A stretch of DNA of 64,000 nucleotides from positions 248,001 through 312,000 of the forward strand of contig CAXBLT010000002.1 of assembly GCA_963976795.1 (NCBI GenBank), in the 5' to 3' direction. The translations under genes were made by a program, and so were the position numbers. The notes under the pieces were generated by a model, which was not told the origin of the DNA, searched no databases, and worked only from the letters and a program-made list of their open reading frames with translations. Source of the stretch: UBA7359 sp963976795 (GTDB taxonomy: Bacteria; Pseudomonadota; Gammaproteobacteria; Eutrophobiales; Eutrophobiaceae). Position 1 is the first letter of the stretch, and every line of letters starts with the position of its first letter. This document shows, in pieces, positions 33,203-41,904 of this stretch.

Positions 33203-35029
33203 TTATACAGCCAGCTTGCTTTCTTCTAGTGGACCATTGCTATTGGTTTTATATTGCCCAAATTGAATTTCCGCGAGTCGTTTGTATATCCCACTCTTTT
33301 GCATTAATTCCTGATGCTGACCAATATCAACAATCTTTCCTTCGTCCATCACCACGATGCGATCGGCTTTGATAACTGTTGATAAACGATGTGCAATCAC
33401 CAACGTCGTGTGATCCTGCATAAGATGATCAAGTGCAGTTTGCACTAATTTTTCACTTTCGGAGTCAAGCGCGCTAGTTGCTTCATCGAGTAACATAATT
33501 GGTGGGTTCTTTAATATAGCGCGGGCAATGGCAATGCGCTGTTGCTGACCACCCGATAATCGAACACCTTTTTCACCCAAAAAGCTTTGGTAAGCTTCTG
33601 GTTGCTTCTCGATAAACTCATCAGCTATTGCTGCCTGAGCTGCATTCTTGACTTCTTCGTCCGTTGCGTAAGGATTACCGTAACGAATATTTTCCATTGC
33701 AGTAGCGGCAAACAAGATTGTATTTTGTGGCACTATCGCGATTCTTTGTCGTACTGCCTCTGGGTCGGCCTCCTTGATATCCACACCGTCCAGCAAGATA
33801 TTTCCTGACTGCGGATCATAAAATCGCATTAATAACTGAAACACCGTACTCTTGCCGGCTCCGGAAGGACCAACCAGAGCTATCGTTTCTCCGGGTTTAA
33901 CTTCAAGGTTGAAATGCTCCAATGCTTTAATAGCAGGACGTGATGGGTAGTTAAAACAAACGTTCTGGATTTGTATATGCCCTCGACCTATTTCAGGAAA
34001 TAATACCGGATCTTGTGGCGTCTTTATGTCTGACTCCATATGCAATAACTCCATCAAGCGTTCCATCGCACCTGCAGCACGTTGAATATCGTTCCAGACT
34101 TCTCCCAGAGAGGTCGTACTTCCCGCAAGGAATGTGGCATACAATAAAAACTGTCCTAATGTGCCCGGCGTCATGGTGCCATCGACAACAGCGTGAGCAC
34201 CAACCCATAACACAACCACCATCGCGCCAAAGGCCGTTAGTATGATCGTGCCGGATAATAGTGAACTCACTTGCAAGCGACGCCGTGCTGTTTTAAATGT
34301 TTCTTCTACCGAGTTGCTAAACCGCTCTCCAAGAAATCCTTCCAGGGTGAATGCCTGAATGATATGAATTGCATTTAATGATTCACCCGCGATGCTACTT
34401 GAATCAGCAATACGGTCCTGATTGGCGCGCGAAAGTTTCCTAACCTTGCGACTATAAAGTAATACTGGCACGACCACGACGGGGACTAACAGTATAATCA
34501 TCATCGTTAGTTTTGGGCTGGTCACAAATAACATAATCAAACAGCCAATAACACTAAACAGACTACGTAGTGCAATCGACATCCCCGCACCGAATACTGT
34601 TTGTACCAGAGTAGTATCCGTTGTCAGCCGCGATAAAACTTCGCCAGTGCGTGTCACCTCAAAAAATGTAGGGCTCATTTTTATAACGTGTTTATAAACA
34701 CTAGAACGTATATCTGCGACTACACGTTCACCTATCCACATTACCAGGTAGTATCGAAGTGATGCGAATATAGCAAAGAATATTGCGAGCCCAAGTAAGG
34801 CAATAAAATATGTGTTAATCGAATCTACATTGTCACTTGAGAAACCAAAGTCAATGACATAACGGATGGCCACAGGCATAGCTAACATTGAGACTGATGC
34901 CAACGTTAAAAACAAGAATGCGAGGAACAACCTGGAAACATAGGGTCGCATGAAAGGCAAGGCCAGTCGTAAAGGTTTAAGACTACTCGCCTTGGGGCGT
35001 TCGATATTCTTTGAATCTGATCTTGCCAT
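33203..35029 (-). CDS. ABC exporter, MsbA/multidrug-type half-transporter
   Basis: 608 residues. An N-terminal six-helix type I exporter domain (about 25-320) is followed by the nucleotide-binding domain: Walker A LVGPSGAGKST, Q loop IVPQNTILF, signature LSGGQQQRIAIARAI, Walker B IMLLDEATSALDSES and H loop IAHRLST. As a half-transporter it should dimerise. Lipids, peptides or drugs are possible substrates. It is 47 bp downstream in reading direction from nothing else than the GIY-YIG gene (four-base gap), so both are likely one transcript; whether the amidohydrolase is co-transcribed is unclear. Confidence 0.9.
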   Translation of the reverse strand: MARSDSKNIERPKASSLKPLRLALPFMRPYVSRLFLAFLFLTLASVSMLAMPVAIRYVIDFGFSSDNVDSINTYFIALLGLAIFFAIFASLRYYLVMWIGERVVADIRSSVYKHVIKMSPTFFEVTRTGEVLSRLTTDTTLVQTVFGAGMSIALRSLFSVIGCLIMLFVTSPKLTMMIILLVPVVVVPVLLYSRKVRKLSRANQDRIADSSSIAGESLNAIHIIQAFTLEGFLGERFSNSVEETFKTARRRLQVSSLLSGTIILTAFGAMVVVLWVGAHAVVDGTMTPGTLGQFLLYATFLAGSTTSLGEVWNDIQRAAGAMERLMELLHMESDIKTPQDPVLFPEIGRGHIQIQNVCFNYPSRPAIKALEHFNLEVKPGETIALVGPSGAGKSTVFQLLMRFYDPQSGNILLDGVDIKEADPEAVRQRIAIVPQNTILFAATAMENIRYGNPYATDEEVKNAAQAAIADEFIEKQPEAYQSFLGEKGVRLSGGQQQRIAIARAILKNPPIMLLDEATSALDSESEKLVQTALDHLMQDHTTLVIAHRLSTVIKADRIVVMDEGKIVDIGQHQELMQKSGIYKRLAEIQFGQYKTNSNGPLEESKLAV

Positions 35030-35033
35030 AGTG

Positions 35034-35279
35034 CTATTTAACCAATAATTCCTTTTCTGCCTTTGTCATTTTTTTTATTATCGCTTCACGTTTACTTGCC
35101 GACGAACGGTCAACATGCGCTTCTTGATAAACAATAGTTACTGGTCGTCGGGCACGAGTATACGCTGCTGCCAAACGATTATTATGATTATGTTCGTTTA
35201 ATCTACGATTTAAATCACAGGTGATACCTGTGTAGAGAGAGTTATCAGAACAGCGTAGAATATAGACTGTCCAGTCCAT
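35034..35279 (-). CDS. GIY-YIG nuclease-family protein (YhbQ/UPF0213 type)
   Basis: 81 residues. WTVYILRCSDNSLYTGITCD contains the YI...YTG variant of GIY-YIG, with the conserved Arg in DLNRRLNEHN and the Glu in ASKREAIIKKMTK. Single-domain members such as E. coli YhbQ and YazA are structure-specific nucleases in vitro, with unclear cellular role. Its stop is four bases before the ABC exporter start. Confidence 0.9.
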   Translation of the reverse strand: MDWTVYILRCSDNSLYTGITCDLNRRLNEHNHNNRLAAAYTRARRPVTIVYQEAHVDRSSASKREAIIKKMTKAEKELLVK

Positions 35280-35328
35280 TGTTAAATGAATATATTAATT
35301 ATACGATGTAATTAGTAAGCAAGCTGTT

Positions 35329-37671
35329 TTACTGCATTATTTCTAACATTTCTTCAGCATCTGCCTTGGCAACATAATACCAACCGGTTGAGTTCAACTT
35401 ATAATAAGCGATCACTTTTTCACGTCCGCGTTCGATATAAAAATAATGCCCTGATAACCCTCTAGTGATTTTATTAGCAACATATTCATTCGGGAATACT
35501 TCGAGCTCTTCGATTGAATTGATTAAAGTGCCGATGCCATAAGACTGAGCCCTGTCAGATGATGAGACAATGACTTCCGCCTTATCATTAAGCAAGAAAG
35601 TCTCTTCCAGACCATCGATGCCATACAAAGTCATGAGTCGTTTACGTATGTAATCCAGGGTAAGTTCTACACCAGCGACACCAATAAATTTTCCATCGTT
35701 ATTAAAAAGTGGCGTAGTCGCAGGCAGCAACACACCTCGACCACCAACATCAACATAGGGCTGCAACCAATTTATCCCTGTCTTATCCATTGTCGACCGA
35801 TACCATGGCCGCTGTCTTGGATCATAGGAATTCGGGTAACCGGTTTTCCCCGGATAGGCGGCTATGATTCCTTCTTCCAGACCAATGTAGGACCAAACTA
35901 ATGGTAAGCCTTCTTCCATAATAAGCTTGCGTGCGGCCTTATCATCATCTGGCACAACATTTTCTTTGTGACTCTTTAATATCAATGTTTTAAATGAATG
36001 CCGTATAGGATTTAACCGTTGTAATATGGGTCTTACTTCATATTCACCAACACCTGGTGCAAAGGCGTAAACATGGTAATCAACACTAACAGGGAAACCA
36101 TAAACATCCGAGAACTTGTAGTCTGATGGTCCCATCCCTGAAAGAGCTATTGTCTCATTGGTGTAATAAGGTGTGGGATCAATACTGCCTTGATTTAAAA
36201 GGTTAGTCGCACCAATTGATAAACCTTCCAAAATGCCTTCAAACTTTAAAAATTGTGAATCAATTTTTTGAGCTTTATCGACAACTTTGGTTATAAATTG
36301 ATTGGTGATCTTGTCTTCACTTTGTGTCTCTTTCATCGTTTGCATCTGCGTGACCAGAATTGCAACTATAGACAGAAAGCTGGCCAGGACAGAATAGAGC
36401 ACAATATTCATAGCTGCTTTTCGATGCTGAGCCACCCAACGCATGACCTTTTGTTTTCTCGATTCAGGTCGAGCCTTGATCGCCTCACCATGTATAAAAC
36501 GGCGAATATCATCAGCAAAATCTGCAACCGTTGAATATCGATCTTCTGGCATATACTGTGTCGCTTTTTTAACAATCGCTAGCAACTGTTCTTGTTCATC
36601 TGCTTGTTTGCCATATAACGGTGGTTGATCAATTTGGCCACGGCGAGCCTTCATCATGACTTGTTCGGTAGTTTTCCCATTGATTGCTCGATGAAAGGTC
36701 ACTAGTTCAAATAGAATCAGGCCTAATGAATAGAGATCACTGCGATGGTCAAGAATGTCATGTTCACCTTCTGCTTGTTCAGGTGACATATAGGCGGGAG
36801 TACCCATGACCTGCCCCATTTTGGTCTTGTCATCATCATCAACTTCTTCATGACCAACCAGTACTGTTTTATCGCCGAAGGTTTCTTTATCAACTTCAAC
36901 TGTTTTAGCGATCCCCCAGTCCATTACATAGACTTCGTTATAGGGTCCGATCATGATGTTTAGTGGCTTCAAGTCACGATGGATAACACCTTTACGATGC
37001 GCGTAATGCATAGCATCACAAACTTTTAAAAAATGCTCGAGTCTGGCGTGCAAGGTATGGTGCTCATCCGGTTTACCATACTTAACATATTGATCTTGCG
37101 TTTCCCTGATGTGGTCTTTTAAAGTTATGCCGTCAATCAACTTCATCGCATAACCGACAGAAGTGTTCGTCGTCATTAGATCATAGACCGGAACGATATT
37201 CGGGTGTTGCAACTGCGCAGTAACCTGAGCTTCCATATAGAACCGTCCCAAGTAACTCGGGATCTCAGCAACATGCTCGTGAATTTTTTTGTAGGCTACT
37301 GTACGATTTAGCTTATTGTCTCTGGCAATCAGGATTTCACCCATTGCCCCTTCGTCAATCGATTCCAGAATAGTGTAATTCTCATCATCAACATAGGTAC
37401 CGCTGATCTCTTTGCTTGAAGCCTCTGTATCTGACTGTTTATTACCAATATCGCTTATGTCATTAATATCCCCGATCAAAGTAAGTTCAACTTTTCCGTG
37501 GGTTTGAATATTCTTGAATTCATTTGCGGTAATGCGTTTTGAATTATAAAGATGATGAATAAACTCATTTTCCGTATGCTCACCATTTTCAGCCATGAAT
37601 TCCTCGCATAGGGATTCTAATTCAGACAGACTGATTGAAATAATATTACTTTTAATGGCTTCGGTTAGCAT
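35329..37671 (-). CDS. Transmembrane Ser/Thr kinase with extracytoplasmic Cache sensor domain
   Basis: 780 residues. The kinase domain (about 98-400) has GAMGEILIARD, VAYKKIHE, catalytic HRDLKPLNIM, DWG in VMDWGIAKTV and GTPAYMSPEQAEGE. The glycine loop is slightly degenerate and DWG replaces DFG, as in several bacterial kinases. A single membrane helix near 432-455 follows, and the rest (about 470-770) is a dCache-like domain with DPRQRPWYRSTMDKTG and FIGVAGVELTLDYIR. The chain is thus sensor outside, kinase inside. Cache domains usually bind small organic ligands. About 96 residues precede the kinase, with no clear domain. Start ATG 37671. Confidence 0.87.
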   Translation of the reverse strand: MLTEAIKSNIISISLSELESLCEEFMAENGEHTENEFIHHLYNSKRITANEFKNIQTHGKVELTLIGDINDISDIGNKQSDTEASSKEISGTYVDDENYTILESIDEGAMGEILIARDNKLNRTVAYKKIHEHVAEIPSYLGRFYMEAQVTAQLQHPNIVPVYDLMTTNTSVGYAMKLIDGITLKDHIRETQDQYVKYGKPDEHHTLHARLEHFLKVCDAMHYAHRKGVIHRDLKPLNIMIGPYNEVYVMDWGIAKTVEVDKETFGDKTVLVGHEEVDDDDKTKMGQVMGTPAYMSPEQAEGEHDILDHRSDLYSLGLILFELVTFHRAINGKTTEQVMMKARRGQIDQPPLYGKQADEQEQLLAIVKKATQYMPEDRYSTVADFADDIRRFIHGEAIKARPESRKQKVMRWVAQHRKAAMNIVLYSVLASFLSIVAILVTQMQTMKETQSEDKITNQFITKVVDKAQKIDSQFLKFEGILEGLSIGATNLLNQGSIDPTPYYTNETIALSGMGPSDYKFSDVYGFPVSVDYHVYAFAPGVGEYEVRPILQRLNPIRHSFKTLILKSHKENVVPDDDKAARKLIMEEGLPLVWSYIGLEEGIIAAYPGKTGYPNSYDPRQRPWYRSTMDKTGINWLQPYVDVGGRGVLLPATTPLFNNDGKFIGVAGVELTLDYIRKRLMTLYGIDGLEETFLLNDKAEVIVSSSDRAQSYGIGTLINSIEELEVFPNEYVANKITRGLSGHYFYIERGREKVIAYYKLNSTGWYYVAKADAEEMLEIMQ

Positions 37672-37782
37672 ATTTATACAGTGCAGGGCATTCTTTAAGA
37701 TTTCACAAACAAGAACAAAAATACTATCTTTTCTAAAAATAGAAAGCTAGTGATCCATGAGTCCAATGTCGTATATTCGCGA

Positions 37783-38943
37783 CTACTGCACAAATATTTC
37801 AAGTAATTCATTAAGGTACCGTAGTCCTTTTGCGGATGGACGCAATTCATTAAGTTGCCATTCAATCAGCCCACGCTCTTCGGCTAAAGTTAGTTCTTTC
37901 TCAGCACTTTTTAAGGTCAGGCCAGTTCGCTCGGAAAAAAAATGGGCAGGAACGCCTTCAACCAAGCGGAAAGCATTCATTACAAATTCGAGTGCTAACT
38001 CATCTGGTACTAATGTTCTTGTTTTAGTGATGGCTGCATCAGTACCAGCCAACTCTATATACCGTTTAGGTATTTTATGGCGTGTAAAACGTTCAATCTT
38101 CCCTTGTGCCACATTTGTGATTTTGCCATGAGCTCCGGCGCCGATACCAAGGTAATCACCGAATTGCCAATAATTGAGGTTGTGTAGTGCCGGATGTTTT
38201 TCTTTAGCATAAGCTGAAATCTCATACTGCTTAAACCCTTCATTTTCAAGAAATGACTGCCCCTGGTCTTGCATAGACCAGATATCGTCGTCGCTAGGTA
38301 AAATCGGAGGTCGTGAATTAAAAACCGTATTGGGCTCGATCGTTAATTGATACCAGGATATATGTGTTGGTGAGTGTGCAACTGCTTTATCAATATCATA
38401 CAAGGCCTCATTGATCGTTTGCCCAGGGAGTCCAAACATTAAGTCAATATTATAATTTTCAAAGCCGGCCTCTTGAGCAAGCTCGACCGCATGGTGTGCC
38501 TGACCCGCATCATGAATACGTCCTAATGCTTTTAAATGTTTGTCATCAAAACTTTGCACACCAAGCGATAAACGATTGATTCCAATTTCTCTGAAACGCT
38601 GGAATTTTTCTGCTTCTGCTGTACCCGGATTTGCCTCCAACGTAATCTCTATTGCCGGGTGGATGTTTAATCGTGAGCGTATCGCACTGAGTATCTTATC
38701 CAGTGACTCAGGCGAAAATAAACTCGGTGTCCCTCCTCCAATAAAGACCGTGTTGATCGTTCGTCCCCAGATCCGGGGAAGTTCCGAGTCAAGATCCCGT
38801 ATTAAAGCCTCTATGTAATTCTCTTCTTCAAAACCTGCTGCAGAAAACTCATGTGAATTGAAATCACAATAAGGACATTTCTTAACACACCATGGCAGAT
38901 GAATATAGAGAGACAATGGTATAGATTCTCTGAAATTGAGCAT
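37783..38943 (-). CDS. hemW: Radical SAM heme chaperone HemW
   Basis: 386 residues of the HemW/HemN-like family. The radical SAM motif is CVKKCPYCDFNSH (CxxxCxxC plus the C-terminal additional Cys region), followed by VFIGGGTPSLF, ITLEANPGTAE, RLSLGVQSFDD and NIDLMFGLPGQT. HemW binds heme and delivers it to respiratory enzymes; it lacks the CxxxCxxCxC that defines coproporphyrinogen III dehydrogenase HemN. It is in the usual neighbourhood of rdgB and rph, which is separated here by a transposase remnant. Confidence 0.93.
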   Translation of the reverse strand: MLNFRESIPLSLYIHLPWCVKKCPYCDFNSHEFSAAGFEEENYIEALIRDLDSELPRIWGRTINTVFIGGGTPSLFSPESLDKILSAIRSRLNIHPAIEITLEANPGTAEAEKFQRFREIGINRLSLGVQSFDDKHLKALGRIHDAGQAHHAVELAQEAGFENYNIDLMFGLPGQTINEALYDIDKAVAHSPTHISWYQLTIEPNTVFNSRPPILPSDDDIWSMQDQGQSFLENEGFKQYEISAYAKEKHPALHNLNYWQFGDYLGIGAGAHGKITNVAQGKIERFTRHKIPKRYIELAGTDAAITKTRTLVPDELALEFVMNAFRLVEGVPAHFFSERTGLTLKSAEKELTLAEERGLIEWQLNELRPSAKGLRYLNELLEIFVQ

Positions 38944-39051
38944 AGCTAGAGGATGAAGGTTTAAATACTTTATTTATTTAACTTGAATAGATGTGCGTCG
39001 TCGAAACCTTTTGACCAAAGAGTGGCTTAATTTAAGAGACGCATTAGTTCA

Positions 39052-39376
39052 TCAACTGGTTGCGTAATTCACTGGTTGTTTATCGTAATGCATTTGTCGT
39101 CTCATCGCTAACGTGTTTTATTTAATCAGTTCACGTTGACTGAGTATTTCTTCCCCACGCCCATAAAATACATCAGCAAGTGTCAGGTTGCTGAGTGATT
39201 TATGATAACGCTCATGATTGTAATAACTGGTTCTTCATCGAATAATGCCAGCACTCAATCTTGCCTTGTGTCTGCGGGGGATACGAACGATCTTGTGTCT
39301 GCGTCATATCATTTTCTTTAAGGTAATAGGCTAACTCACCTGAAATATAACAAGGGTCATTATCACTGAGTATAAG
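39052..39376 (-). pseudogene. Remnant of an IS3-family (integrase core) transposase
   Basis: On the minus strand the frame reads ILSDNDPCYISGELAYYLKE, then PPQTQGKIECWH, which are DDE integrase-core landmarks. A frame change and a deletion of roughly thirty residues follow, then YNHERYHKSLSNLTLADVFY and GRGEEILSQRELIK in another frame. After an in-frame stop, NTLAMRRQMH continues the family pattern. No inverted ends are left. It is a dead insertion between hemW and rdgB; the rest of the 453-bp gap is featureless. Confidence 0.8.
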
Positions 39377-39397
39377 TTAGCAATCAGATAACCTTTA

Positions 39398-39994
39398 CTA
39401 CAAGCGAAGTTGCTTGACTAAACACTGTAGTGCCTGCCCCCGATGGCTTATTTGATTTTTTGTATCCGGGCTTAATTCTGCAGACATACAATTATGAGTT
39501 GGCACATAAAACATAGGATCATAACCAAAACCATTTTCACCTGCCGTTTCAGTCATGACAATCCCATCCCAGATACCCTGAGAGATTATTGGCGTTGGAT
39601 CTTCCGCATGTTTTAAAAAGACCATGACACAGACAAATCGCGCCTTTCTATCCGTTTCATTAAATGGCCTGATAGCTTCTATTAGTTTGTTTAGGTTATC
39701 TTCATCACTAGCACCCTCCCCAGCGTAGCGTGCAGAGTAAATACCTGGTCTACCATTTAATGCGGGGACCTCTATACCAGAATCATCGGCGATTATCGGG
39801 TGTCTAGTATAACGGGCAGCATTACGCGCCTTGAGTATTGCATTCTCTACAAAAGTTAACCCAGTCTCTTCCGCTTCAACAACATCAAACTCAGATTGCG
39901 GAAGTATCTGAAAAACGGTACCCGCCAGTAATTCATTTACTTCTTTGACCTTCCCCGGGTTATTACTCGCGAGCACAATATCTTGCTTTTCCAA
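39398..39994 (-). CDS. rdgB: XTP/dITP pyrophosphatase RdgB
   Basis: 198 residues of the HAM1/RdgB family: LASNNPGKVKEV at the start, ADDSGIEVPALNGRPGIYSARY (split motif), FGYDPMFYVP and SHRGQALQ at the end. It hydrolyses non-canonical purine triphosphates (ITP, XTP) to monophosphates and pyrophosphate, keeping hypoxanthine and xanthine out of DNA. It follows rph by 17 bp on the same strand, the conserved rph-rdgB arrangement. Confidence 0.96.
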   Translation of the reverse strand: MEKQDIVLASNNPGKVKEVNELLAGTVFQILPQSEFDVVEAEETGLTFVENAILKARNAARYTRHPIIADDSGIEVPALNGRPGIYSARYAGEGASDEDNLNKLIEAIRPFNETDRKARFVCVMVFLKHAEDPTPIISQGIWDGIVMTETAGENGFGYDPMFYVPTHNCMSAELSPDTKNQISHRGQALQCLVKQLRL

Positions 39995-40011
39995 ACTAAA
40001 TCCTCCAGCAA

Positions 40012-40728
40012 TTACTGCTGTAAGGCGTTACGTTGATGTTCAAACAATTCGCTAATTCCTTTTTGCGCAAGCGCCAACATGCTATTTAATTCATCCGGCG
40101 TGAATGGATGACCTTCTGCGGTACCCTGCACTTCGATGAAATGGTTTTCATCATTCATCACCACATTCATATCCGTCTCAGCTGTGGAATCTTCGGCATA
40201 ATCCAGATCTAACACTGGCTGCCCATTATGTATACCTACAGATATAGAGGCGATCATTGATTTAATCGGATCTGACTCGATTAAACCTTTCGCCTTGGCT
40301 TGATTGACAGCGTCCACCAATGCAATGTAACCACCTGTTATCGATGCCGTGCGCGTCCCTCCATCTGCCTGTATGACGTCGCAATCAATAACGATGGTGT
40401 TTTCACCAAGGGCACCCATATCGATTACAGCACGTAATGATCGGCCTATCAGACGCTGAATTTCCATCGTACGACCACCCTGCTTATTTTGTGATGCTTC
40501 ACGTCGCATACGTGATCCTGTCGAACGTGGCAACATGCCATATTCACCCGTGACCCAACCTTGACCTTTGCCACGTAAAAACCCAGGCACACCCGAATCG
40601 AAACTGGCATTGCAAATTACTTTTGTATTTCCAAATTCTATCAATACTGAGCCCTCGGCATGACAGGTAAAATTCCTTGTTATTGTGACGGGTCTAAGTT
40701 GATCCGGTGAACGTCCACTTGGGCGCAT
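40012..40728 (-). CDS. rph: Ribonuclease PH
   Basis: 238 residues with all RNase PH landmarks: MRPSGRSPDQLRPV, the basic GRTMEIQRLIGRSLRAVID motif, DCDVIQADGGTRTASITGG (catalytic Asp) and DLDYAEDSTAETDMN. It removes nucleotides from tRNA 3' ends by phosphorolysis. Length is exactly the family norm. It is divergent from yicC with a 114-bp spacer and precedes rdgB in transcription. Confidence 0.97.
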   Translation of the reverse strand: MRPSGRSPDQLRPVTITRNFTCHAEGSVLIEFGNTKVICNASFDSGVPGFLRGKGQGWVTGEYGMLPRSTGSRMRREASQNKQGGRTMEIQRLIGRSLRAVIDMGALGENTIVIDCDVIQADGGTRTASITGGYIALVDAVNQAKAKGLIESDPIKSMIASISVGIHNGQPVLDLDYAEDSTAETDMNVVMNDENHFIEVQGTAEGHPFTPDELNSMLALAQKGISELFEHQRNALQQ

Positions 40729-40842
40729 ATTAATCTCCTGTAAAAAAGTGCTGCATTATAACGATAAAACGTGTCTGCGTATTTCCCATATCCTGCCGAA
40801 ACGTTACTATTGTCGAATAATGATAACGGAAAGGATAATTTG

Positions 40843-41709
40843 ATGATAAAGAGCATGACCTCATATGGTAGAGCAGAACATTCTGGGGAATGGGGTGAAG
40901 CCTCTTGTGAAATAAGGAGCGTTAACCATCGTTACCTGGAAATGTCGATTCGTCTGCCTGAAGAATTACGTCTGCTGGAACAAGCTATCCGTGATCGATT
41001 ATCAAAACAACTAAAACGCGGCAAAATTGATTGCAATATTCGCTATGAACAGCGCGAAAATTTTAAAGGGACATTACCAGTAAACCAGGAACTGTTGGCA
41101 AAAATTATGGAAACAGCGGAAAAAACAAACGCTCAGTTAAAATCACCTGCGCCAATCAATCCGCTCGAATTACTACGCTGGCCAGGCGTCCTTGATAGAG
41201 ACGTTCCCGATCCTGAAGCGATAAGTGGGCCATTACTTGAGTTAGTCAATGAGACCCTTACCGCGGTTATTGCTACACGCCAACGCGAAGGTGATAAGAC
41301 CAGAACTATGATCCTGGAACGCAGTAAAGCAGCCAAAGAAATTGTCACCAGAGTGCGCGAACAGATGCCAATCATTCTCGACGGTATTCGTGAAAAATTG
41401 ACCTTGCGCGTACAAGAGCTAAGCACTGAATTTGATAATGACCGGCTTGAACAGGAATTATTGTTATTATCGCAAAAAATGGATGTGGCTGAAGAAATAG
41501 ACAGACTTGACGCACATATTGATGAAGTACAGCGAGTGCTTGATCAGGATGGTCCTGTCGGTCGACGTCTGGACTTTCTGATGCAGGAGATGAATCGGGA
41601 GTCGAATACATTGGGATCAAAATCGGCTCATCTTGATACCACAAACTCATCAGTCGATTTAAAGGTATTGATTGAGCAAATGCGTGAACAAATCCAAAAC
41701 ATAGAATAA
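40843..41709 (+). CDS. yicC: YicC family RNase adaptor/endoribonuclease
   Basis: 288 residues from ATG 40843, with GGAAAGGA upstream. The longer frame from 40771 adds 24 codons without family pattern. IKSMTSYGRAEHSGEWGEAS opens the conserved N-terminal domain, and the C-terminus holds the DUF1732-like block DRLEQELLLLSQKMDVAEEIDRL, split as LEQELLLLSQKMD and RRLDFLMQEMNRE. E. coli YicC (287 residues) is an endoribonuclease implicated in sRNA decay. The 3' end of yicC is a known target of mobilizable genomic islands, and an integrase gene follows 195 bp downstream. Confidence 0.95.
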   Translation: MIKSMTSYGRAEHSGEWGEASCEIRSVNHRYLEMSIRLPEELRLLEQAIRDRLSKQLKRGKIDCNIRYEQRENFKGTLPVNQELLAKIMETAEKTNAQLKSPAPINPLELLRWPGVLDRDVPDPEAISGPLLELVNETLTAVIATRQREGDKTRTMILERSKAAKEIVTRVREQMPIILDGIREKLTLRVQELSTEFDNDRLEQELLLLSQKMDVAEEIDRLDAHIDEVQRVLDQDGPVGRRLDFLMQEMNRESNTLGSKSAHLDTTNSSVDLKVLIEQMREQIQNIE

Positions 41710-41772
41710 TGTTTCAGCCTGTTTCAATAAGTATATATTTTCTTTAATAACAATAACTTACAACTATTCACT

Positions 41773-41883
41773 GTTTCATAAAGTTGCTCTATGTTGCACT
41801 AAGTTTCATAAAAATGGTGACAGAATTGGTGACAGATTTTCATAATCTTGCTAAAATGAGCCAATATTTTACAATCTGTCACC
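41773..41883. repeat. Repeat cluster upstream of the integrase: candidate attachment/arm-type sites
   Basis: GTTTCATAAA occurs at 41773-41782 and 41803-41812 with 30-bp period. GGTGACAGAATT and GGTGACAGATT stand in tandem (41816-41827 and 41828-41838), and AATCTGTCACC at 41873-41883 is the perfect inverse of the second. The spacing is like integrase arm sites and an autoregulatory operator. Core site unknown. Confidence 0.5.
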
Positions 41884-41904
41884 ATTTATTTCTAAGGTTC
41901 TGTT

